The translations under genes were made by a program, and so were the position numbers. From positions 1 to 13,677 of the forward strand of contig JAPUES010000137.1 of the NCBI GenBank assembly GCA_027492445.1: DNA of 13,677 bases, written 5' to 3'. Within the stretch, counting starts at the first letter, position 1. Every line of letters begins with the position of its first letter. Positions 1 through 6,202 of the stretch are shown in pieces. This stretch comes from Sporomusaceae bacterium. Its GTDB lineage: Bacteria > Bacillota > Negativicutes > DSM-13327. The notes below the pieces were generated by a model. The model worked only from the letters and a program-made list of their open reading frames with translations. It was not told the DNA's origin and did no database searches.

Positions 1-249
1 GCGCGCTGTCGGTGTGTTTTGGCCTTTGTCGATCTGGCTGAAAATTTTCTAACAACAGATGGTATTTGTGAAGGGCGTATTGGGCAAGAAATGCAAGGCA
101 CAGGAGGGTTTGGCTATGATAGTCTTTTTTATCTACCGGAGCTAAATAAGACGATGGCTGAACTTTCTAAAAGTGAGAAAAACGCTATAAGTCATCGGGG
201 ACAGGCCTTGGCTAGCATAGCTATAAAACTAGGAGGGTATCTAAAATGA
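1..249 (+). CDS. rdgB: XTP/dITP pyrophosphatase (RdgB/HAM1 family), 3' part only
   Basis: The gene is cut by the window start; the frame is open from base 1, and about 82 C-terminal residues are visible, ending at TGA 247-249. The family hydrolyses non-canonical purine triphosphates (ITP, XTP, dITP) to the monophosphate and pyrophosphate, cleaning the nucleotide pool in the cytoplasm. Seen in the sequence: the glycine-rich segment GTGGFGYDSLF, then LPELNKTMAEL and the C-terminal signature KNAISHRGQAL, in the usual family order. This part includes the substrate-recognition SHR block. The TTG at base 19 is only an internal codon, not a start. The stop overlaps the start of the phosphoesterase gene by 4 bases (ATGA), so the two are translationally coupled, an arrangement common for rdgB and yfcE-type genes. 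Confidence 0.93.
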   Translation, partial: ARCRCVLAFVDLAENFLTTDGICEGRIGQEMQGTGGFGYDSLFYLPELNKTMAELSKSEKNAISHRGQALASIAIKLGGYLK

Positions 250-716
250 GAGTAGGGGTCATCAGTGATACACATGGTGATCAAGCGGCAATTCGTCAAG
301 TGATAAAAGTCATTCCTCACGTTGATATGTGGCTGCATGCTGGTGATTGTAGCCAAGATGCAGAGTATTTAGCTAGTTTAGTAAGCGTGCCAGTGGTAGC
401 TGCTCGTGGTAATTGTGATGGATATACCACGGCAAAAATTGATGAATTTTTAGAAGTGGCAGATAAGAAGATTTGGCTGACTCATGGGCATCGTTATGGT
501 GTTAAGGGGGGTATTGGGGAGTTAACAGAGTGGGCCAAACATTATGAAGTAGATATTGTGATTTATGGACATACTCACGTACCAGATGAGCGTTGGCAGG
601 AAGGGATATTCATTTTTAATCCTGGTAGCGCAACCTATGGCCATGCTACTTACGGAATATTAGAAATAGATGATGAGGGACAGGTAAAAGGAAATATTAT
701 GCTGTTGCATTCATGA
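246..716 (+). CDS. YfcE/MJ0936-family metallophosphoesterase
   Basis: A 156-residue cytoplasmic phosphodiesterase of the calcineurin-like fold that uses two divalent metals. All metal-ligand motifs are in order: D8-x-H10 (SDTHG), G33-D34, G55-N56, H80 in THGH, and H109-x-H111 in GHTH. Length is normal for the MJ0936/YfcE family, whose members cleave model phosphodiesters; the physiological substrate is not known. The ATG at 246 is supported by AGGAGGG at 231-237, 8 bases upstream, lying inside the end of the rdgB gene. The 4-base overlap makes this an rdgB-yfcE unit, possibly housekeeping nucleotide metabolism and unrelated to the glutamate genes downstream. A strong hairpin follows the stop. 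Confidence 0.92.
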   Translation: MRVGVISDTHGDQAAIRQVIKVIPHVDMWLHAGDCSQDAEYLASLVSVPVVAARGNCDGYTTAKIDEFLEVADKKIWLTHGHRYGVKGGIGELTEWAKHYEVDIVIYGHTHVPDERWQEGIFIFNPGSATYGHATYGILEIDDEGQVKGNIMLLHS

Positions 717-726
717 TATATTGGAT

Positions 727-765
727 AAAAAGTAGGGGCGTGATGCAATCACGCCCCTACTTTTT
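727..765. terminator. Bidirectional hairpin terminator between convergent genes
   Basis: There is a perfect inverted repeat with 18-bp arms (727-744 and 748-765) and a 3-base GCA loop. The GC-rich core GTAGGGGCG/CGCCCCTAC is flanked by AAAAA on the left and TTTTT on the right, so a T-tract follows the stem on either strand. It sits 10 bases after the phosphoesterase stop and 26 bases from the transporter stop, which is the expected place for a terminator serving both convergent genes. The core also resembles dispersed palindromic repeats. Confidence 0.9.
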
Positions 766-791
766 ATAGGACTATTTTAAAAGGTTATTCA

Positions 792-2042
792 TCAATCATA
801 ATTTTTTGTATAAGCTAAGGCAAGGACTTCATCAGGCAATTCGTTTTCCCAACGGGCTACGACTACAGCAGCCACACAGTTGCCGATTAAGTTACAAGCC
901 GTACGAGCCATATCAAGTATACGGTCAACACCTAAAATAATACCGATACCTTCGACTGGTAACCCAAAAGCTGCTGCTGTACCGGCGATAACAATAAGAG
1001 AAGCGCCAGGTACTGCGGCAATGCCTTTCGTTGACATCATTAAGGTTACTAGCATCACCAATTGAGTAGTAAGTGGGAAGTCAATGTTATAAACTTGAGC
1101 AATAAAAATCACAGCTAAGGCGCTATATAATGTAGAACCATCTAGATTGAAGGTATAACCTGTAGGCAATACAAAAGTAACAATATGCTTAGGAACACCG
1201 AATTTCTCTAGTTTTTCCATAGCGATAGGCAAGGCTGCTTCGCTGGATGCAGTGGAGAAAGCAATTAGGATTGGTTCTTTAATGGCTCTTAGAAGCTGGA
1301 AGAAATTCATACGGATAATAAACGAAGCGCAACATAATAAGAGGATAATGAAAACTATCAAAGCAAAATACAGTGAACCTATGAGTTTTGCTAAGGGGAT
1401 CAGCATCCCTAGACCAAATTTGCCTACGGTGAAAGAAATAAGAGCAAATACACCAATCGGCGCTAATTTCATGACATACCAAGTAAATTTAAACATGATT
1501 TCAGCAACACTGATAGCTAGGGTTACCACAGGTTTACCTTTTTCGCCCATGTGGGCGGCTGCTACACCAAAGAAAGTAGAAAATAAGATGATTTGTAACA
1601 TATCGCCACGACCCATCGCATCAACAATGTTAGTCGGAACGATATTAACAAGCATTTGTGTCATATCGATAGTCTTAGTCGCTGCCGCTGCCGCCGTGCT
1701 GACATCGGCGCCTGTAGCCATGGCTACACCAGCACCAGGTTGGAATACATTAGCGACAACTAAACCTACAAATAGGGCTAAGGTTGTTGCAACTTCAAAC
1801 CAGATAAGTGATTTTGCACCTAAGCGTCCAAGCTTTTTGAAGTCACCAGTGCCTGCAATGCCCATAATTAATGAACTGAAAATTAAGGGTACTACAATCA
1901 TCTTGATCATGCGAATGAAGGCATCGCCAACGGGCTTTAAGGCTTGACCGTAGGTAGGGAAAATATAGCCAAAAACAATACCTAGAATAAGAGCAATGAA
2001 AATTTGCGTGCTAAGGCCGATGCCGCTTTTAGTTTTTTCCAT
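792..2042 (-). CDS. gltP: Dicarboxylate/amino acid:cation symporter (GltP/DctA type)
   Basis: A 416-residue polytopic membrane transporter of the DAACS/SLC1 family, which takes up glutamate, aspartate or C4-dicarboxylates with protons or sodium ions. Visible landmarks: serine-rich hairpin STASSEAALP, the NLDGS motif (NMDGT in the family), the second re-entrant hairpin GIAAVPGAS, and the TM8 motif DRILDMARTACNLIGN. The arginine in DMART matches the residue that binds the side-chain carboxylate in archaeal GltPh, favouring an acidic substrate. The position of the GltPh cation-ligand aspartate (TGD) is Asn here (IGN), so coupling may not be GltPh-like. The ATG at 2042 is preferred over an in-frame TTG at 2072 because AGGGGG lies 8 bases before it and the extra N-terminus reads through that ribosome site. 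It neighbours a GlnK/GlnL-like system and glutamate-fermentation genes, so glutamate is the likely substrate. Confidence 0.92.
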   Translation of the reverse strand: MEKTKSGIGLSTQIFIALILGIVFGYIFPTYGQALKPVGDAFIRMIKMIVVPLIFSSLIMGIAGTGDFKKLGRLGAKSLIWFEVATTLALFVGLVVANVFQPGAGVAMATGADVSTAAAAATKTIDMTQMLVNIVPTNIVDAMGRGDMLQIILFSTFFGVAAAHMGEKGKPVVTLAISVAEIMFKFTWYVMKLAPIGVFALISFTVGKFGLGMLIPLAKLIGSLYFALIVFIILLLCCASFIIRMNFFQLLRAIKEPILIAFSTASSEAALPIAMEKLEKFGVPKHIVTFVLPTGYTFNLDGSTLYSALAVIFIAQVYNIDFPLTTQLVMLVTLMMSTKGIAAVPGASLIVIAGTAAAFGLPVEGIGIILGVDRILDMARTACNLIGNCVAAVVVARWENELPDEVLALAYTKNYD

Positions 2043-2050
2043 AAAGTATT

Positions 2051-2056
2051 CCCCCT
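2051..2056 (-). promoter_or_regulatory. Ribosome binding site deciding the symporter start
   Basis: On the minus strand AGGGGG lies 8 bases upstream of the ATG at 2042. It falls inside the extended reading frame that would begin at TTG 2072, so that upstream start is unlikely. Confidence 0.75.
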
Positions 2057-2092
2057 TTTTAATGTGATACAATGTGAGAATCTAGAGATAAT

Positions 2093-2120
2093 ATAATAAC
2101 TGAAACATCTACTTTGTCAT
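2093..2120 (-). promoter_or_regulatory. gltP: Candidate sigma-A promoter of the symporter gene
   Basis: On the minus strand ATGACA (2120-2115, 5/6 to TTGACA) is separated by 16 bases from TATTAT (2098-2093, 5/6 to TATAAT). The predicted transcript would start near 2086, giving a leader of about 44 bases before the ATG at 2042. This is a visual match only; AT-rich DNA gives chance hits. Confidence 0.45.
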
Positions 2121-2149
2121 TAGTATAGTATGGGTATCCCCAGCAAACT

Positions 2150-2165
2150 ACAAAAAACGACTAAA
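2150..2165 (-). promoter_or_regulatory. Putative GlnL-type response regulator box
   Basis: On the minus strand the site reads TTTAGT-CGTT-TTTTGT, which is 11 of 12 matches to the direct repeat TTTTGT-N4-TTTTGT that I recall as the Bacillus subtilis GlnL binding site. It lies in the divergent intergenic region, about 65-80 bases upstream of the predicted symporter transcription start and just upstream of the candidate kinase promoter. A GlnL-like regulator is encoded next door. The assignment is inference. Confidence 0.4.
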
Positions 2166-2170
2166 CAAAT

Positions 2171-2199
2171 TTCAAATATTGCGAAAGTTAATATATAGT
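2171..2199 (+). promoter_or_regulatory. Candidate promoter of the kinase/regulator pair
   Basis: TTCAAA (2171-2176, 4/6) is followed after 17 bases by TATAGT (2194-2199, 5/6). Transcription would begin near 2206. That leaves too little leader for the GTG at 2217 and fits translation from the TTG at 2265. The -35 match is weak, as expected for an activated promoter. Confidence 0.35.
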
Positions 2200-2251
2200 A
2201 GGTTTTTTAACTTGGTGTGTCGAATTTAAATAGAATAATTTACTGTAATAA

Positions 2252-2256
2252 GGGGG
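2252..2256 (+). promoter_or_regulatory. Ribosome binding site deciding the kinase start
   Basis: GGGGG (in AAGGGGG) lies 8 bases before TTG 2265. No comparable site precedes the in-frame GTG at 2217, so the TTG start is preferred. Confidence 0.55.
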
Positions 2257-2264
2257 CTGTGCTA

Positions 2265-3608
2265 TTGGCCAATTCTGAAAATAAATCCAATGGTTTTTGG
2301 GGACTGATGGAAAAAGTAGTAGAAGAAAATAAATCCCTTCTAAATACGGTATTACTTGTTTCCTTAACAAGTGTAGTATATATCTATCCCTTTGGTAGCT
2401 CTTTTCGCTTTACATTGGCCATTATATTATTAACCACCTTTCTGCTGTACTTTGAACAATTGTCGGCCGTGCTTGCTACGGGGATAACAGGAGTTGTAAT
2501 TTTAGTATTTCGTACGACGATAGACGTTGTAATTGGCGGACATAGCTATGGGGACGCATTCTTGTCAAATTTACCTTCTTTGGCCTATTATATTTCCTTT
2601 GGTGTGCTATTTCATTTGCTTGCTATTCGAGCGCAGAGAGAGAATGGGTTACTTCTCATAATGCTATTGTCAATGACGGATATGATTAGTAATATTATTG
2701 AACTGTTATTTCGTTCAGAGTTGGTAGTAGCTAAGTTAACAGTGGTTTTTCCTAGCGTTGTTGCCGTAGCTGTTGTGCGGTCAATATTAGCCTATCTTGG
2801 CTACTATGCCTTAAAAAGATATAAAGCTTTTATTCTCGCGAATGATCATGCAAAGCGCTATATTGAGCAGACGGTCATAGTTGCTAAATTAAAAAGTGAA
2901 TTATTTTATTTGGAAAAATCGTCCCAGGACATTGAAAATGTTATGGAAAAGGCTTATTGGCTTTATAAACAGTTAAATTCTCAAGAGCAAGGTGGTGAGG
3001 TCAGGGAAGCCTTGCCTGCTGATCAAGCCTTAGCCATAGCTAGGGAAATTCATGAAGTGAAAAAGGATTATTATCGTGTGATAACTGGAATTGGGAATAT
3101 TCTTAGACCGTCAAGCCGAGATCAGGAACGAACACTATCAGAAATATTATTTATTATCGAGCAAAATACTATACGCTTTCTTGGCAGTATTGATAAAAAA
3201 ATTCATGTTTCATATGAACAAGAGGAAGATTTTGTTACGGATAAGCATTATACTTTAGTGTCTATATTGGATAACCTAATTATGAATTCTATCGAGGCTT
3301 GTGGTGAGGAAGGAATAATTCGTGTCGTACAAAAAAGTGCCGCAGCGGAAGTGTTTTTTTCTGTTGAAGATAATGGATCGGGTATTCATGAAAAGGAGTT
3401 TGCGTTAATTTTTAACCCAGGGTATTCTACAAAGTTTTCTCCTCGTACGGGTAAAATATCAACAGGGCTTGGTTTGGCTCATGTTAAAGGTTATGTGGAA
3501 CTACTAGGTGGGACGATTCGCGTAGAATCTTTGCCAGGGATATGTACGAAATTTATAATTGCCCTGCCTAGTTCGAATGTGATAGTTGGAGCGACGGTAG
3601 AGGAGTAA
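2265..3608 (+). CDS. Membrane sensor histidine kinase, GlnK (YcbA)-like, GHKL ATPase
   Basis: A sensor kinase of 447 residues from the TTG at 2265 (463 from the GTG at 2217, which lacks a ribosome site). Residues about 25-185 form five or six hydrophobic segments with short loops, so sensing is probably within or at the membrane rather than by a large extracellular domain. A helical linker follows. The phospho-acceptor is probably H263 in REIHEVKKDYYRV, a His box like that of the GlnK family. The GHKL domain shows the N box D336-N337 with N341 (DNLIMNSIEA), the G1 box D369-N-G-S-G373 and a GLGLAHV G2 box. The gene for its response regulator starts 41 bases downstream. B. subtilis GlnK/GlnL controls glutamine uptake and hydrolysis in response to glutamine; the divergent acidic amino acid symporter supports a similar job here. 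The exact ligand cannot be read from the sequence. Confidence 0.87.
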   Translation: MANSENKSNGFWGLMEKVVEENKSLLNTVLLVSLTSVVYIYPFGSSFRFTLAIILLTTFLLYFEQLSAVLATGITGVVILVFRTTIDVVIGGHSYGDAFLSNLPSLAYYISFGVLFHLLAIRAQRENGLLLIMLLSMTDMISNIIELLFRSELVVAKLTVVFPSVVAVAVVRSILAYLGYYALKRYKAFILANDHAKRYIEQTVIVAKLKSELFYLEKSSQDIENVMEKAYWLYKQLNSQEQGGEVREALPADQALAIAREIHEVKKDYYRVITGIGNILRPSSRDQERTLSEILFIIEQNTIRFLGSIDKKIHVSYEQEEDFVTDKHYTLVSILDNLIMNSIEACGEEGIIRVVQKSAAAEVFFSVEDNGSGIHEKEFALIFNPGYSTKFSPRTGKISTGLGLAHVKGYVELLGGTIRVESLPGICTKFIIALPSSNVIVGATVEE

Positions 3609-3649
3609 ATGCAGATTTCAATAATTTTTGTAAAAAAGTAGGTGTTTGT

Positions 3650-4510
3650 ATGTCGTCGCGTTTTGTGATTGTCGATGATGATGATGGTATTCGTCGGATT
3701 CTCCACAATATTATTGTTCAAAATAGTTTGGGAATCGTTGTTGATGAAAGTAATGATGGCGTGAAAGGTGAAATGGTCATTCAAGAGAATCAGCCGGACA
3801 TTGCATTGGTGGATTTATTATTGCCAGGGCAAGATGGCGTGGAATTAATTGAAAAAGTGTCGACAGTGGCCCTTAATACTTCTTTTATTATGGTATCAGA
3901 AGCCACGAGTGAACAACTTATTACGAAGGCTTATGAGGCTGGTATAGAGTTTTTTATCCATAAACCAATTAATATCTTGGAAACAATTTCTGTAATCAAT
4001 AAGGTGCAGGAACATCGTAAATTAAAGCAAATTATGTCCTTGATGCATAAAACCATGTCTCAGTATACCCATACTCCGCCTGCAATCGAAGAAGGACCAA
4101 AGAATATACAAAAAGCACGTATTTATAAAGTGTTTTCTGATCTTGGTATCATTGGTGAAGCAGGCGTGAAAGATATTTATCGCATGGTGCAAATGATTAT
4201 CAAAGAAAATTCAAATAGTAAATCCTATCAACTTTGTGATGTCTATCAACATTTGTCAGAAGGCGTTGAGCAAGATGCAAAGGCTATTGAGCAACGTGTA
4301 CGCCGCGCCAATACGAAAGGTCTACATAATCTTGCCAACTTAGGAATTGATGATTATTACAACGAAATATTTCAGTCCTATAGTTCTTCGTTGTTTGATT
4401 TTAAAGAGATTCGCCAGGAAATGAATTTCATTCAGGGAAAAAGCCAATATCGCGGAAAAATAAATGTGAAGAAGTTTATTGAAGGGTTGCTATTTATTGG
4501 TGAACTCTAA
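3650..4510 (+). CDS. Response regulator with YcbB-type C-terminal domain (GlnL-like)
   Basis: A 286-residue cytoplasmic regulator. Receiver domain at residues 1-120: acidic cluster D9-D12, phospho-acceptor D55 (LVDLLLPG), switch residue S83 and the K105-P106 pair. The remainder, about residues 125-286, is a helical domain containing QLCDVYQHL and AIEQRVRRANTKGL, which I recognise as the YcbB-type output domain of B. subtilis GlnL; its RVRR stretch looks like a DNA-recognition helix. The start ATG at 3650 has only a modest ribosome site (AGTAGGTG at 3637-3644). It is presumably co-transcribed with the kinase and ends 26 bases before a long terminator hairpin. Likely targets are the divergent symporter gene, where a GlnL-like repeat is visible, and perhaps the glutamate-fermentation operon. 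The family call is strong; the targets are inference. Confidence 0.87.
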   Translation: MSSRFVIVDDDDGIRRILHNIIVQNSLGIVVDESNDGVKGEMVIQENQPDIALVDLLLPGQDGVELIEKVSTVALNTSFIMVSEATSEQLITKAYEAGIEFFIHKPINILETISVINKVQEHRKLKQIMSLMHKTMSQYTHTPPAIEEGPKNIQKARIYKVFSDLGIIGEAGVKDIYRMVQMIIKENSNSKSYQLCDVYQHLSEGVEQDAKAIEQRVRRANTKGLHNLANLGIDDYYNEIFQSYSSSLFDFKEIRQEMNFIQGKSQYRGKINVKKFIEGLLFIGEL

Positions 4511-4536
4511 GGTTGAGTAATATTTAACGAGGTAAA

Positions 4537-4605
4537 AAAAATACTGTTGGCCCTTATGGTAGAAGCGTACTAGAGATGCTTACCCTAGGGGCCAACAGTA
4601 TTTTT
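4537..4605 (+). terminator. Long hairpin terminator after the response regulator
   Basis: Arms 4537-4568 and 4576-4605 pair over about 29 bp. The outer part AATACTGTTGGCCC/GGGCCAACAGTATT is perfect; further in there is one G-U pair, one T/C mismatch (4557/4585) and a 2-base bulge, closing on a 7-base loop. The right arm ends in TTTTT, giving an intrinsic terminator for the kinase/regulator pair, and the left arm begins with a run of A. The stem is longer than most terminators. Confidence 0.85.
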
Positions 4606-4685
4606 ATATTTAAAATACAACTCTAAAAGGCATATAAAATATAGTTTAATTTTTCAGATTATTTACACAGATGCTCTAAAAGATA

Positions 4686-4714
4686 TTGCATTTTTAAAAT
4701 AGGTATGACATAAT
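4686..4714 (+). promoter_or_regulatory. Candidate sigma-A promoter of the GntR gene and fermentation operon
   Basis: TTGCAT (4686-4691, 4/6) is followed after exactly 17 bases by CATAAT (4709-4714, 5/6). Transcription would start near 4721, placing the palindromic operator at about +11 to +36, where a bound repressor would block initiation or early elongation. Confidence 0.55.
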
Positions 4715-4730
4715 TAGACATAAAGAAGAA

Positions 4731-4756
4731 AATTGGACTAATGGATTAGTCCAATT
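4731..4756. promoter_or_regulatory. Palindromic operator, probably for the GntR regulator
   Basis: There is a perfect inverted repeat with 12-bp arms: AATTGGACTAAT (4731-4742), centre GG, then ATTAGTCCAATT (4745-4756). The 2-base centre makes an RNA hairpin unlikely and a dimeric protein site likely. It lies between the candidate promoter and the ribosome site of the GntR gene, the classic place for autoregulation. I saw no second full copy in the window. Confidence 0.72.
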
Positions 4757-4768
4757 GAAAGGAGAGAT

Positions 4769-5722
4769 ATGATTTTACAACGCGTGGGGATTCCTTTATA
4801 TTTGCAAATTAAGAGTTCTATTTTGGATCGGATTAAGTCTGGGGAATATTATCCTGGTTTTAAAGTGCCGACAGAAAGAGAATTGTCCATTGCCCTTGGT
4901 GTTAGTCGCAATACGGTTAGTGCTGCTTACAAAGAATTGCTGCTCGAAGGTGTGCTAGAAGCAAGGCAAGGGCGCGGGACTTTTGTCAAAACGGCTGATC
5001 GCAACGAAGACGAAGTTCCAGGGGGGCGACGGGAACGGTTGGTGCGCATCATTGATGAGGCGATGGCAAAAGTACTGGAACTAGGCTTTACAGTAGAACA
5101 ATTTGCTGCGATTGCAAGTATAAGAGCAAAAGAAAAAACGCAATCTATTAAAGAGTTACGTATTGCTATTGTAGGGTGTACGGCCGAAAATATAGAACAT
5201 TATAGCAATCAAATTGGTCAAGTTGCGAATGTGCGTTTTGAATCGGTACTACTACCAGAACTAGTTGATGGGAATGTTCATATTGAATTGCTACAGGCCT
5301 GTGAGGTGGTTGTTACTGCTCTTGAACATCAATTGACCGTTACAAATCTAATGGGAAATGGCAGTAAGGTTATTGGGGTTGCTACCGTACCTAGCTTGTC
5401 TGCCGTGATTAAGTTGGCTCGTTTGCCTGCGCATACGAAAGTAGCACTGGTGGCAAGGACGATGGACTTTTTTCGCCAATTGGAAGAATTGCTAACAAAG
5501 GCGACAATTAACCATTTAGAGTTGGTTTTTATACAAGCTGAGGACTCGAAAGAACTTCTGCCCCTGCTTGTTGATTGTAATGTTTTGGTTGTTAGTGAAG
5601 AACAGGAGATGACTGTTAGGAAATTAGCAACTGGACAGCAAGAAGTCATTCCTTTTTATTATGAAATAGATCAAGGGTCTTTACGGCAGGTAATGATGAA
5701 ATTAGTAAATCAAACAGTGTAA
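4769..5722 (+). CDS. GntR-family transcriptional regulator with unrecognised C-terminal domain
   Basis: A 317-residue DNA-binding regulator. Residues about 7-75 form the GntR winged helix-turn-helix, with PLYLQIKSSILDRI, the recognition region TERELSIALGVSRNTVSAAY, and the wing GRGTFV. A helical linker (about 85-125) leads to a domain of about 190 residues beginning at KELRIAIVGC with alternating strand/helix character. This is not the FCD, UTRA or aminotransferase-like partner usual in GntR proteins, and too long for the short YtrA tail. The start ATG at 4769 has GGAGAG at 4761-4766. It heads the glutamate mutase operon (glmS begins 43 bases after its stop) and follows a palindromic operator, so it probably senses a pathway-related effector and controls its own operon. 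Whether it represses or activates, and the ligand, cannot be told from the sequence. Confidence 0.88.
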   Translation: MILQRVGIPLYLQIKSSILDRIKSGEYYPGFKVPTERELSIALGVSRNTVSAAYKELLLEGVLEARQGRGTFVKTADRNEDEVPGGRRERLVRIIDEAMAKVLELGFTVEQFAAIASIRAKEKTQSIKELRIAIVGCTAENIEHYSNQIGQVANVRFESVLLPELVDGNVHIELLQACEVVVTALEHQLTVTNLMGNGSKVIGVATVPSLSAVIKLARLPAHTKVALVARTMDFFRQLEELLTKATINHLELVFIQAEDSKELLPLLVDCNVLVVSEEQEMTVRKLATGQQEVIPFYYEIDQGSLRQVMMKLVNQTV

Positions 5723-5765
5723 AAACATAGAGGGAAAATGAAAATAAGGTAAAGGAGTCCTTCAA

Positions 5766-6188
5766 ATGGAGAATAGTACAGTAAAAGTAGTTTTAGGAGT
5801 CATTGGAGCAGATTGCCATGCTGTTGGTAATAAAATTCTAAACTATGCACTTTTGGCAGCAGGTTTTGAGGTTGTTAATTTAGGAGTATTAGTACCCCAG
5901 GAAGAGTTTATTAATGCCGCAATTGAGACAGGGGCTAAGGCTATTTTAGTTGCATCTCTTTATGGTCATGGTGAAATTGATTGTCGTGGTTTAAAAGATC
6001 GTTGCCGTGAAATGGGGATTGGTGATGTCTTACTATATGTTGGTGGAAATTTAGTAGTGGGTAAAACTGATTTTACCCAGGTGCGTAATAAGTTCTTAGC
6101 AATGGGTTATGATCGAGTTTATGAACCAGGAATATTGCCTGACCAAGTGATTGTTGATTTGAAAAAAGACTTGGGTATTGAGGGATAA
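5766..6188 (+). CDS. glmS: Methylaspartate (glutamate) mutase, S (sigma) subunit, B12-binding
   Basis: A 140-residue cobalamin-binding subunit of adenosylcobalamin-dependent glutamate mutase, which interconverts L-glutamate and (2S,3S)-3-methylaspartate with GlmE. The base-off/His-on signature is complete: D16-x-H18-x-x-G21 (DCHAVG, H18 the lower cobalt ligand), S64-L65 (ASLYGHG) and G93-G94-N95. Length matches the clostridial MutS of about 137 residues. Ribosome site AAAGGAG at 5751-5757 lies 8 bases before the ATG. It is followed 14 bases later by glmL, in the same order as in clostridial glutamate fermenters. The symbol should not be confused with the glucosamine-6-phosphate synthase gene of the same name. 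The call is essentially certain. Confidence 0.97.
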   Translation: MENSTVKVVLGVIGADCHAVGNKILNYALLAAGFEVVNLGVLVPQEEFINAAIETGAKAILVASLYGHGEIDCRGLKDRCREMGIGDVLLYVGGNLVVGKTDFTQVRNKFLAMGYDRVYEPGILPDQVIVDLKKDLGIEG

Positions 6189-6202
6189 AGGAAGTAATGT
6201 AA

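Noticed and set aside
1252..1947. A 231-codon plus-strand open frame opposite the symporter gene
   Set aside because: It is the antisense shadow of a clear DAACS transporter, low in recognisable motifs, with no ribosome site. The transporter frame explains the region fully.
2043..2072. Upstream TTG start extending the symporter by 10 residues
   Set aside because: The extension overlaps the AGGGGG ribosome site of the ATG at 2042 and adds residues not expected in the family.
3491..3784. Minus-strand 97-codon frame spanning the kinase/regulator junction
   Set aside because: It overlaps two well-supported genes on the other strand, and its composition is that of a shadow frame rich in Ile, Asn and Thr.
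4511..4768. Cobalamin riboswitch before the B12-dependent mutase operon
   Set aside because: I found no B12-box-like sequence or suitable multi-stem structure here or at 5723-5765. The space is accounted for by a terminator, a promoter and a protein-type palindrome.
5766..6188. Reading glmS as glucosamine-6-phosphate synthase because of the shared symbol
   Set aside because: The protein has 140 residues with a complete DxHxxG...SxL...GG cobalamin-binding signature and sits with glmL and glmE.
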